The notes beneath the pieces were generated by a model. That model saw nothing but the letters and a program-made list of their open reading frames with translations, was not told the DNA's origin and searched no databases. A stretch of DNA of 64,000 bases, taken from assembly GCA_001898625.1 (NCBI GenBank), contig MKUP01000032.1, forward strand, positions 124,001 to 188,000. Direction: 5' to 3'. Below are positions 19,943 through 27,399 of this stretch, piece after piece (positions within the stretch are counted from its first letter, which is position 1; each line of letters opens with the position of its first letter). Source of the DNA: Burkholderiales bacterium 67-32. GTDB taxonomy: Bacteria; Pseudomonadota; Gammaproteobacteria; Burkholderiales; Burkholderiaceae_B. The translations under genes and the position numbers were made by a program.

Positions 19943-19974
19943 AAAAAGGGCCGCACTTTGTGCGGCCTTTTTTA
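19943..19974 (+). terminator. Intrinsic terminator after lpdA
   Basis: GGCCGCAC-TTT-GTGCGGCC forms a perfect 8-bp stem followed by TTTTTT. An A-run on the left could make it bidirectional. It closes the pyruvate dehydrogenase operon 15 bases after the lpdA stop. Confidence 0.93.
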
Positions 19975-20165
19975 TTTTGGAGAGTGGGGAAGGGGGCTCT
20001 GTTGACTCGGTGAGTTATTGGAGTTACAAAAGTTACTAAAATAACTGGATCGATAGTGCTTTTCATATCCAATATTCGCTGTATACGTTGCGGCACCACG
20101 CTGATCTATGAAGCCGAAGGGCATTCGCGCGCATTCAAAGGGGGGCGCTGGCGCTGGACCGTCGC

Positions 20166-20342
20166 ATGTATGCAGGTATCGGCGGTGTCCTTGGTTTGGC
20201 TGTGGCGTTGGCGCTTATCAACACTGTTTTGCAGGGTTTTTATTTTGATGGTTTTACCAAGGGACTTATTTGTGCTGGAGGCGGTGCGCTAGCGAGTGGG
20301 GGTGGGAGGATGGTGGCATGGTGGAAGTGGCGTTCTTTGTAG
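20166..20342 (+). CDS. Small membrane protein, possibly the tail of a frameshifted gene
   Basis: The 58-residue product is MYAGIGGVLGLAVALALINT followed by VLQGFYFDGFTKGLICAGGG and a WWKW-containing end. It reads like a short membrane protein with one or two hydrophobic spans. The binding site is weak (GGACCGTCGC). In another frame just upstream lies a cysteine pair, CIRCG, with an EAEGHSRAFKGGRWRW stretch that breaks off where this frame becomes membrane-like. The two may be halves of one gene split by an indel. No family is recognised. Confidence 0.35.
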   Translation: MYAGIGGVLGLAVALALINTVLQGFYFDGFTKGLICAGGGALASGGGRMVAWWKWRSL

Positions 20343-20541
20343 AGTGAGTTGGTGACAGTGTTCTTGCTTTTTTTGTAAGTCAACGGTACGGGGTATCGAG
20401 CGGGCGGATTTTAGACGCTAGATGCCAAGCTCTTTTTCTTTGGTGGGGGGCTGTAAAAAATCGTTGTCAAACGATAATGGCTGATATCGGCCAAAAGCGG
20501 CCATCTCCACGTAAACTATAGCTAATCACTCGGAGCGCGTT

Positions 20542-21108
20542 GTGTATCCAATACAAATGCAGGACGGCAACCGAGGCATCGGCATGGGTTACGGCCAGTT
20601 CTTAGAGATTTTTAATTCAGTCTGCCTCGAGCATATACAGCGTGGTCGGGCCCGGGCATTTGCGTTTGTATTCTACGACATGACGCACGGAGTGGTTCGT
20701 GAGGCGCTGAAGAAGGATTACGGTTTTCAGCGACTTCACGATAGAACGGCTAAAGATGTCACGCTCTTTTATTTGCATGCCAATGCAGTAAGCTCGCATT
20801 GGCAGAACTTCAATCTGAAATTCATGGAGGCACTCGGGATCGAAGATCAAGCGCAGACTCCGTGCATGGTCTTTTTTCACGTGACCGGCGAAAACATCGA
20901 AAACGTGTCGATCTACGCCATTGATGAAAGATCGACAGACCCTGTTCTGATGGTTGCGGAACTCGAGCAGTATGTTGACGAGGCTATCAATAAATTGAAC
21001 GCTGAAGGAAATTTGTCGGCGCTGACATCAATCGGGAAGTCCTTGGCCTCGTTTGGCAGCCTGATTAGGCTCGCTGAGTTTTTACTAAAGCTTAAGGGAG
21101 CAGCATAG
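20542..21108 (+). CDS. Uncharacterised 188-residue protein
   Basis: Start is GTG at 20542 behind CGGAG; an in-frame ATG lies five codons later. The protein is mixed alpha/beta with AFAFVFYDMTHGVVREALKK, then DVTLFYLHANAVSSHWQNFN and PCMVFFHVTGENIENVSI, ending in an amphipathic helix ALTSIGKSLASFGSLIRLAEF. The strand-helix order with a Pro-Cys pair loosely suggests a thioredoxin-like fold, but no catalytic CxxC is present. Codon use is unlike the chromosomal neighbours. No signal peptide is seen. The function is unknown. Confidence 0.65.
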   Translation: MYPIQMQDGNRGIGMGYGQFLEIFNSVCLEHIQRGRARAFAFVFYDMTHGVVREALKKDYGFQRLHDRTAKDVTLFYLHANAVSSHWQNFNLKFMEALGIEDQAQTPCMVFFHVTGENIENVSIYAIDERSTDPVLMVAELEQYVDEAINKLNAEGNLSALTSIGKSLASFGSLIRLAEFLLKLKGAA

Positions 21109-21318
21109 CTGCGCGATACTCTTGTACAAAACCAAAATTCGTTTGCGAGTTTGAGGTAAGAAAACAATCGACCGAGTTGCATCTGTTTTCGGTGGAACGT
21201 CCACAATGGGTCGGAAGCAGGCGCTTGAGCAAGCCCGCTTCCGGCCATGAAGGGCCATTCAAGGAAAAAGAGTTGTGTCGCTGGAACGGCTACATCAATT
21301 CGAAAAATGGACAGACGA

Positions 21319-21340
21319 GTATGCCGGACATCCGGCATAC
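21319..21340. repeat. Perfect 22-bp palindrome upstream of the Nmad3-like gene
   Basis: Arms GTATGCCGGA and TCCGGCATAC match perfectly around a CA centre. It lies 70 bases before the ATG of the Nmad3-like gene and has no T-run, so an operator or recombination site is more likely than a terminator. Confidence 0.6.
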
Positions 21341-21409
21341 TGCAATGGTCCTGGACTGCTGATGCTTGTCCGGTGGAGGTTTCCATTTCGCTTTATCTTC
21401 TGATTGACG

Positions 21410-22279
21410 ATGAAAATTTGCTTTTCCCGGAAAGGCTTCGATTCGCAATATGGGCGGATTGCCAGTCCGATTCTCCCTGATGGCCGTCTACTGCCGCTCC
21501 CGATCCCGGCCGAACATGACAATCTCACGATGAAAGATCTCGAACAGGCCAACGTGGACGTGGACATGGTCGGCCTGATCCATGACCTGTCGGGCGGCCG
21601 CTTGTCTATGGAGACCCGTATACATCTGGATCCCGACCTCGCTCGGGCATCAGACCAGCGACTGCCTGGGTGGCGGCCGGCGCTGGGTCAGACCGGTGCG
21701 GCGCACGGACATCTAGCCCGTCAAAAATTCGGTGCGGGAGACGTATTCCTGTTCTTCGGGTGGTTCCGAAAAGTCGAACGAGTCGGCGGTCGCTGGCGAT
21801 ATGCGACTTCAGCGCCGAACCTTCACGTAATGTTTGGCTGGCTCGAAGTCGCAGAAGTGCTTCCCATTGTGACTCAACGAGAAGATTGCCTGAGGCGGCA
21901 TCCGTGGATCGCGGACCATCCTCACGTGGCAAAACCCGACCATTACGACAGCGCTTTGAACAATTTGTATGTCGCCGGTACAGCTTCACGATATGTAAAA
22001 CGCGCCTCGTTTGGTGCTGGGCAGTTCCCGCAGTTCAAGGACGCTATTCGTCTGACAGCAGCCGGTGGCACGCGGACGCTGTGGCGCCTACCGGGTTGGT
22101 TCCTGCCTGACAGCACTCGGCCTCCGCTGTCATACCACCCTGCGGGTTCACGATGGGTGCATGATGACCACGGCGTGCTGTTGCGCTCCGCCGCAAAGGG
22201 GCAAGAGTTTGTGCTCGACGCCGACCACTATCCAGAGGCAGAGCCCTGGTTGAGGAACCTGCTGGAGGAAGCTATCTAA
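21410..22279 (+). CDS. Nmad3-like putative nucleotide modification protein
   Basis: The 289-residue protein begins MKICFSRKGFDSQYGRIASP and continues ILPDGRLLPLPIP. It contains GWRPALGQTGAAHGHLARQ and GDVFLFFGWFRKVERV with the later NLHVMFGWLEVAEV. I recognise these as features of the Nmad3 family, proposed from comparative genomics to act with DNA or nucleotide base modification; no reaction is established. ATG 21410 is chosen over a TTG two codons earlier. Its TAA overlaps the next ATG as TAATG, so the two are made together. The family name is from memory and should be tested by profile search. Confidence 0.7.
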   Translation: MKICFSRKGFDSQYGRIASPILPDGRLLPLPIPAEHDNLTMKDLEQANVDVDMVGLIHDLSGGRLSMETRIHLDPDLARASDQRLPGWRPALGQTGAAHGHLARQKFGAGDVFLFFGWFRKVERVGGRWRYATSAPNLHVMFGWLEVAEVLPIVTQREDCLRRHPWIADHPHVAKPDHYDSALNNLYVAGTASRYVKRASFGAGQFPQFKDAIRLTAAGGTRTLWRLPGWFLPDSTRPPLSYHPAGSRWVHDDHGVLLRSAAKGQEFVLDADHYPEAEPWLRNLLEEAI

Positions 22280-22986
22280 TGCTCTACTTCGTCTATCTAC
22301 GTCGACCCTCTCGCGATAGCGATCTACGCCGAGATCCATTCTGGGAATTTGGCAGCTTCGGACAGACTGGCTGTCATGGAACTAACCTGATGCATCCCAC
22401 CCGAAGTCCGCTGACGACTGGCGATAGGCTCGTTTTTTTGCAGGGCGGCAAGAGCGAAATACGTGTTGTAGGGCTGACGCCACCGATTGCGGTCAAGCGC
22501 GGCCAGCAACCGCTCAACGTGACGTGGGACAGGGGCTATAGGCCGTTACCTTATGCGATGGCACCGGTGTTCATGGACAACAGCGGGGATACGGATTTCC
22601 CAGCTGCCGCGCGCATTCTCGAAAACACTAATCGAAGCACCAATTGTGCGAAAATGGCGAGTCGCCTTCGTAGTCGCAACTCTCCAGTCGATCGGGACCT
22701 GCAGGAGCAACTGCTCAGGTGGTTCTCTCGAGATTCGCTACCAACGATCTCTCATTACCTGGAGGCGATCGATATGGTCGAGTCGAAATGGGTGCAGCAC
22801 GGTCTTGCTGCGGGATGGGCCTCGACACGGGAAAGGGCACTTCGATTCGCTGAAGCAAGTGGCGTCTATCCAGACGTCAACGAGAGCGACAAACAAGCGC
22901 TTCCTATCGCAAAAATCGGCGCTGCCCGAAATAGTTGCAAGGCGGCCGATCCACAACGCAAGAAATTGCGAACTGGGTGCAGGTGA
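22279..22986 (+). CDS. Uncharacterised partner of the Nmad3-like protein
   Basis: This 235-residue protein is translationally coupled to the preceding gene. Well-ordered motifs are DPFWEFGSFGQTGCHGTNLM at about residues 19-38, GDRLVFLQGGKSEIRVVGLTPP and VTWDRGYRPLPYAMAPVF, followed by TNCAKMASRLRSR and LRWFSRDSLPTI. The Cys-His pair and the beta-rich N-terminal half could form a metal or nucleotide site, but I do not recognise an enzyme family with certainty. The last 40 residues look less ordered and may follow a frameshift. The strict coupling suggests a two-subunit activity. Confidence 0.65.
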   Translation: MLYFVYLRRPSRDSDLRRDPFWEFGSFGQTGCHGTNLMHPTRSPLTTGDRLVFLQGGKSEIRVVGLTPPIAVKRGQQPLNVTWDRGYRPLPYAMAPVFMDNSGDTDFPAAARILENTNRSTNCAKMASRLRSRNSPVDRDLQEQLLRWFSRDSLPTISHYLEAIDMVESKWVQHGLAAGWASTRERALRFAEASGVYPDVNESDKQALPIAKIGAARNSCKAADPQRKKLRTGCR

Positions 22987-23629
22987 GCAGTTCCGGCGCC
23001 AAGCGCAACGTTAAGTGCCCACACATTTCCGAAAGCTCAAAGAACCCGCTGCGCGGTTTGCCTGCGTAGTTTCTAGGGAATGAGAGCACATTGCCTTCTC
23101 GGCGCGAACCATAGAGGGTGCAGGATTTCGAAATCGTCGAGTCAGGACATTCGTTCGCCCTTGCAGCAAACCGATATCGTGTCGGTACGGAATCATCGCT
23201 TGCGCACTGGGTGACCAACGGGCGCTCTTCTCTGCAGACGACGTACACGCGCAACTGCCGCTTGTGCGTCTTCAGGCGGCCGGGTCCGTAGCGCGGGCAC
23301 CTAGGAGCACTGCGATGCGAGAAGCTTCTGGGCTCTCATGTAGGCAGGTGAACTCATTTGCGCCCCGCCGTCGGCTCGTTGGTGCCCGCTCCGCAATCAA
23401 GACCTGCTTTGAAAAGCGTACGGGGTGACCGGCAGCAATGGGTCGAAAGTAGTCATTGGCAAGGCAGGATTCTGTATTGATCCATGTGTGCTAGAGCGTT
23501 CCCCCTTGCTCCTTCAGTAGCGTCCCTACAGGCAAAAACCGTATTACCATTGGCCGGCGTTCATGTATACGATACGCATCGCAGCACCGATCGACCATCA
23601 GATGAAAAACTCAGACATTGGAGATTCCT
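22987..23629. other. Non-coding, probably decayed DNA
   Basis: No supported gene is seen in this 643-base stretch. Short open frames on both strands lack binding sites and recognisable motifs. A copy of the CAATGGGTCGRAAG motif, also present at 21204, occurs at 23436-23455. The last 60 bases presumably hold the promoter of the YegP gene. Confidence 0.5.
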
Positions 23630-23959
23630 ATGAGCGGTTACTACGACTTGAAGCGTAGCGGTGATCAGTACATGTTCAATCTAAAAGCTGGCAACCACGA
23701 AACCATTCTTACCAGCGAGCGTTACACCACCAAAGCGAACGCCTTGGGAGGTATTGAGTCGGTGCGGAAGAATTCCCCGAGCGACGCAAGATATCAACGT
23801 AAGACGGCATCCGACGGCTCGCCCTATTTCACCTTGACAGGAGCAAACGGGGAGGCCATCGGGCGCAGCGAGATGTACTCGAGCACGGCGGCACGGGATA
23901 ATGGCATTGAGTCGGTTAAAACCAACGGGCCCACACCCACCGTAAAAGACAATACTTGA
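23630..23959 (+). CDS. yegP: YegP family protein (two DUF1508 repeats)
   Basis: This small 109-residue protein has two tandem DUF1508 repeats. The first is GYYDLKRSGDQYMFNLKAGN with ETILTSERYTTKANALGGIE; the second is DGSPYFTLTGANGEAIGRSE. It ends in TVKDNT, as E. coli YegP does. Members are abundant cytoplasmic proteins of uncertain function, often carried near mobile DNA. ATG 23630 follows GGAGATTCCT. A very strong hairpin begins 7 bases after the stop. Confidence 0.9.
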   Translation: MSGYYDLKRSGDQYMFNLKAGNHETILTSERYTTKANALGGIESVRKNSPSDARYQRKTASDGSPYFTLTGANGEAIGRSEMYSSTAARDNGIESVKTNGPTPTVKDNT

Positions 23960-23966
23960 GTGGTTG

Positions 23967-24011
23967 CTGCGGCAGCGTCGACTTCTTTTCATGGAGTCGG
24001 CGTTGCCGCAG
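23967..24011 (+). other. Long hairpin directly after yegP
   Basis: Two 17-base arms pair along their full length with two G-U wobbles: CTGCGGCAGCGTCGACT and AGTCGGCGTTGCCGCAG, around an 11-base loop. There is no U-run. It may be a factor-dependent terminator, a transcript stabiliser or a relic of a mobile element end. Confidence 0.65.
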
Positions 24012-24109
24012 GGTCGATCTGAGCAAGCGGGTATGGCCGGACTCTGCCGCTCTTGATCACTGTCTTGGCCCAGTGAAATCCTGCTCACGTCATGATCGAG
24101 GAGACAGCG

Positions 24110-24205
24110 TTGAGCACGAAGGGGGAAGAAGACATCAAACGCTGGACGGCCAAGCGCAAAAGCGCGCTGGTGCTGGACATCACAGGGCAAGCCGGACGGA
24201 GCTAA
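24110..24205 (+). pseudogene. Insertion-sequence transposase N-terminal remnant
   Basis: TTG at 24110 opens a 31-codon frame reading MSTKGEEDIKRWTAKRKSAL followed by VLDITGQAGRS. The first part matches the conserved N-terminus of IS-encoded proteins of the type EDIKRWTAKRKxALVLDIIQGK. Homology then ends abruptly and a stop follows, so only a scar of the element remains. Confidence 0.7.
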
Positions 24206-24505
24206 ACGAGTAGGGAAGCGGAGCGCGAGAAAGGTGCCGATTCTATCTCGGCCCTGTTGCAGCGTTGGAGTGCAATCGCGAGCAGGATCCTGATTGCCGC
24301 CGGGTACGAAACGGGCCGCTGTTGAGCCATCCCGCCCGGCCGGCGCAGCCGTCATCGGTGCCGTACCATGAACATGGTATATCCCCGGCGCCACGCCCAG
24401 GCTCAAAATGTGCCGAAAGCGCCGCACGCTCCGGCTCGCCGGCAGCGGGCATCGTTCCCGCCACACCATTTTCTGCCAGAGAGCCCCTGCGTGCGTCCAG
24501 ACAAG

Positions 24506-26074
24506 ATGAATTACGGCATCCATGACACTTGGTCTGGGGCGGCCGGCCTGAATCGGTTCATCGCTCATGCCGCCATGGCGCTGGCGCTGGTGGCATGCGG
24601 TGGCGGCGATGACGGTGGTAGTGCCGGCAACGACCCGTCCTACCCCGATCCCAGCGGGGGCCTGGTGTACAGCGAACTCGCCGTGCCGTTGCAGGAGCAT
24701 CTCGCGGCGGTCAATGACGACCAGGTGCCGAGTTCGCCGGCGCTGGCCACGAATATCGTGCTGGGGGCGGATTTCTACGGCGGGCAGCCGCGCATCATCA
24801 CGGCCAACTATGGTTTCGACGGCTACATGGGCGTGCCCGGGCTCGTCGGCACCGACAGCGCGGCGCGCCTGGCCGCCCAGGCCCACGGCGTGGCATGGGC
24901 GGACCTGGACCCCGCGCTCGATGCGCCTGCCCGCGCCCATTATTCGGCGGTAGGCGTCGCCGCCTTTCGCGCCCTCTATGGTGTGGAGGTGCTGTTGGCG
25001 GACACCATCCCGGTGGTGTTCAGCCATCCGGTGCTGCCTGCCTCGGTCAGCCCCGAGGCGTTCCGCATCACGCTCAACGATGGCAGCACGGTCACGCCCA
25101 TCACCGCCAGCTTCATCCCCAACCTGGAATACAACGAACGGCAGACCGTGGTGCTGACCGGCTACTGGGGCAACCGCGTCGCGCCGGGGCAGCCCGATGC
25201 GCAGTATCCGACGCGGGTGGACGTTGTCGACGCCGAGACACCGATGATGTTCATCACGCCCCTGGGCCTGGTGCCGGCGGCGGGGCTGGGCATCGAAAGC
25301 GCCAATCCTTATGTGCCGGGCAACGGCCCGCGCGTGGTGGCGGCCAAGCTCAATCTCTATTCGAGCCTGGGCGAGGGTGGCCCGCAGTCCCAGCCCAACT
25401 CCAGCGCGAACAGCGGCGAGGATCTGTACGGCGCGCAGGCCGAATACCGTCTGCGTATTTACACCAGCGCGGGTTTCTCGCCCGACGGCATCGGCAGCAT
25501 CCGGCCGGTCGACTACGAGCGCTTTTTCCTGTTGAAGGCGAAAGACAGATCCGGCGGCGTGGTGGAGCTGACGGAGGCGGGCAAGTCCTATGCGATAGAC
25601 GGCTACGGCGCGGTGCGCGTGGTCGGGCTGGCGGATACCGGCTTGCAGCAGGAAAGCTACGATGCCGGCTACGTGGAAGACCACGACAATCAGTACGACA
25701 TCATCTTGTCCGGCGACCTGGCGGCCGTGGCTCGTATTTTCGAGGCCCGGCTGCCCTCGTCGGGCGCGTACGCCGCCGTTTACAACCCCGGCGGGCCGGG
25801 CAGCTCGTCGGCCGCCGATTCGTCCGGCGCCGTGTTTACCGTTCCCAGCCAGGACCACGGCGTGGCGGTGACCGATGATCTGGCGGCCGCGTCTTTCGTG
25901 TCGTATGTGGAAATCGATGGCGCGGTGGCCCGCGATTCCGCCACCGGCCAGCCGCAGGGCCGGCTGCTGGGTCCGGCGATCATCGACACCAAGACCGGCT
26001 ACACGGTGAACGCCTACGAGGACCCGGACGGCAAGCGCTTCTTCGCCTCGTTTCCGGTGAGCCCGGCGCGCTGA
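24506..26074 (+). CDS. Uncharacterised lipoprotein
   Basis: This 522-residue protein has a signal sequence ending in LALVAC and a glycine-aspartate tether (GGGDDGGSAGND), typical of an outer-membrane or exported lipoprotein. The ATG at 24506 is the start that places the lipobox correctly; longer in-frame starts do not. The body is beta-rich, with FRITLNDGSTVTPITASFIP, VVLTGYWGNRVAPGQPDAQYPTRVDVV and a terminal FVSYVEIDGAVARDSATGQPQG. The segment LADTIPVVFSHPVLPASVSPEAFRI resembles a bacterial Ig-like strand pair. I cannot name the family. Codon use is genomic, so it may mark the right edge of the accessory stretch. Confidence 0.75.
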   Translation: MNYGIHDTWSGAAGLNRFIAHAAMALALVACGGGDDGGSAGNDPSYPDPSGGLVYSELAVPLQEHLAAVNDDQVPSSPALATNIVLGADFYGGQPRIITANYGFDGYMGVPGLVGTDSAARLAAQAHGVAWADLDPALDAPARAHYSAVGVAAFRALYGVEVLLADTIPVVFSHPVLPASVSPEAFRITLNDGSTVTPITASFIPNLEYNERQTVVLTGYWGNRVAPGQPDAQYPTRVDVVDAETPMMFITPLGLVPAAGLGIESANPYVPGNGPRVVAAKLNLYSSLGEGGPQSQPNSSANSGEDLYGAQAEYRLRIYTSAGFSPDGIGSIRPVDYERFFLLKAKDRSGGVVELTEAGKSYAIDGYGAVRVVGLADTGLQQESYDAGYVEDHDNQYDIILSGDLAAVARIFEARLPSSGAYAAVYNPGGPGSSSAADSSGAVFTVPSQDHGVAVTDDLAAASFVSYVEIDGAVARDSATGQPQGRLLGPAIIDTKTGYTVNAYEDPDGKRFFASFPVSPAR

Positions 26075-26092
26075 GGTCCCGGATAGTTCGCC

Positions 26093-26245
26093 TTAGCCGG
26101 CCACCGCTTCCACCTTTCTTCCGGGAAGCGGCCGGAACGCCATCAGGATCGGCATTGCCGCCAGCCCCATGCCCTACGAGCCCACATACATCAGCGTGTA
26201 GCTGTCCAGGCGGTCATAGATCAAACCGCCGAGCATCAGAGCCGG
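26093..26245 (-). pseudogene. C-terminal remnant of a major-facilitator transporter
   Basis: Read leftward, PALMLGGLIYDRLDSYTLMY then VGS, a TAG at 26174-26176, and GMGLAAMPILMAFRPLPGRK before a TAA. This is the last two membrane helices of an MFS permease. The nonsense codon stands where an aromatic residue is usual. Everything upstream is replaced by the small membrane gene at 26236. Confidence 0.75.
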
Positions 26246-26583
26246 ATCACTACTGCATATAAATCCAACGCCGCGAGTGCGGTGTTCAGAAACAGCAGCC
26301 CGCGCTCGCGTAGTAGGATCGCGTATAGGCCAAGGCAGATATGGCCGGTCAGGAATCCGCCGAATATCAGCGGCGACGATGCGCTCTCTGGTTGTACGGA
26401 AATCGCGATAGCCCCGCCGATCAGCAGGAGGTTTGCTATATAAATCGTGAGCTGCGAGGGGCTGGCGAATGTTCGCCGGGGAGCGGTTTTCTCGCCGGCG
26501 GCGTGGGCGATCCTCTCGAGTCCGCAATTCGGGCACGGTTCTGGAGGGGCGAGATGAATGGTCTGGGCGGAGGGCGATGCCAT
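26236..26583 (-). CDS. Small membrane protein with Cys pair
   Basis: This 115-residue protein has an N-terminal CPNCG cysteine pair and three hydrophobic spans: LTIYIANLLLIGGAIAISV, LIFGGFLTGHICLGLYAILL and LLFLNTALAALDLYAVVI. ATG 26583 is preceded by GAGGATACAC. It runs into the transporter remnant, which it overlaps at its 3' end. The family is not recognised. It could itself have lost a C-terminal part at that junction. Confidence 0.55.
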   Translation of the reverse strand: MASPSAQTIHLAPPEPCPNCGLERIAHAAGEKTAPRRTFASPSQLTIYIANLLLIGGAIAISVQPESASSPLIFGGFLTGHICLGLYAILLRERGLLFLNTALAALDLYAVVIRL

Positions 26584-26696
26584 GTGTATCCTCAAAGCAG
26601 TCGAATAGACAGCGCATGGCCACAGGGCGGTACGCCGTTTTACCTGCATTGAGTGGCGGGAATGCGGACGTCGGTTCCTCCAAGGAGTTCTTGCCA

Positions 26697-27389
26697 ATGA
26701 AACCCGCTCAAGCCGATTTCTTTGCCGACCAAGGCTACGTCCGGTTGGAGGGTTTTCATCCGCGCAAGCGGATGATGGCTGTCCGGCAGAAGCTGCTTGA
26801 TGAGCTCAAACGCGTGTCCGAGGGAAAGGGCATGCCTGCTTTGGTGCGTGGCCTCCCTGTCTTCCAGCAGATCGGCAAGCTGTCTTCGCTGGTCAGGCTG
26901 CCCGGCCTGCATGAATCTCTGGTCACGCGGGAATTGCTGGCCGAGGTGGCTCGATTGGCCGGACGAGCGCCGAACCTGGTCCAGGATGTCGAACTGCTGC
27001 TGTCGCCGCCCCGTCAAGGCGCCTGGACGCTGCAAGGTTTGAACTGGCATGTGGACGTGGCGGCGAAGCCGCCAGGCCGCTTGCCGGGGATACAGGCATT
27101 CTTCCTGCTCGACGACGTGGCCAGCGGTGGTGGGGGAACGCTGACACTGGCCGGATCCCATCGTGTCGATACGCGGCCGGGTGTGTCGTCAGCACAGTTG
27201 CGCGGGATATTGAGAACGGCGGAGGATCTGGAGCGCCAGCTTGATGACCTGGGGATCGGGATCGTCGAGATGTCCGGGCGCGCAGGCGATGTCTTTCTCA
27301 TGGACATGCGCCTGCTGCACACCCCGTCGATCAATTCGACGCAGCAGGTGCGGATGATGGCGACATCTCGCTGTTTCCTCGATACCTGA
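26697..27389 (+). CDS. PhyH-like iron/2-oxoglutarate oxygenase
   Basis: This 230-residue protein resembles the phytanoyl-CoA dioxygenase superfamily. Iron ligands are H118 and D120 in NWHVDVA, and H208 in LLHTPSINST. The following QVRMMATSR supplies the likely 2-oxoglutarate-binding arginine. The strand pattern PGIQAFFLLDDVASGGGGTLTLAGSHR between the ligands is typical. ATG 26697 has AAGGAG 9 bases upstream. The gene stands alone and converges with the Bug gene at 27400, so its substrate is unknown. Confidence 0.82.
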   Translation: MKPAQADFFADQGYVRLEGFHPRKRMMAVRQKLLDELKRVSEGKGMPALVRGLPVFQQIGKLSSLVRLPGLHESLVTRELLAEVARLAGRAPNLVQDVELLLSPPRQGAWTLQGLNWHVDVAAKPPGRLPGIQAFFLLDDVASGGGGTLTLAGSHRVDTRPGVSSAQLRGILRTAEDLERQLDDLGIGIVEMSGRAGDVFLMDMRLLHTPSINSTQQVRMMATSRCFLDT

Positions 27390-27399
27390 TGCCGTGTGT

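Larger units (their letters stand above)
19975..24505. other. AT-richer, gene-poor accessory stretch
   Basis: Base composition and codon use change right after the lpdA terminator and return to the genomic style around 24.5 kb. Coding density is low, several proteins are of unknown function, and an insertion-sequence remnant lies near the right end. These are signs of acquired and partly decayed DNA. No integrase, tRNA gene or direct-repeat boundary could be recognised, so the exact ends and mode of entry are unknown. The stretch 21109-21409 holds no gene I can support beyond the palindrome at 21319. Confidence 0.6.

Noticed and set aside
20913-21386. A 157-codon leftward frame opposite the 188-aa gene
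   Set aside because: It is antisense to a better-supported gene and has no signature.
22904-23254. A 116-codon leftward frame in the island
   Set aside because: No binding site, no motif, overlaps the end of the Nmad3 partner gene, and codon use is random.
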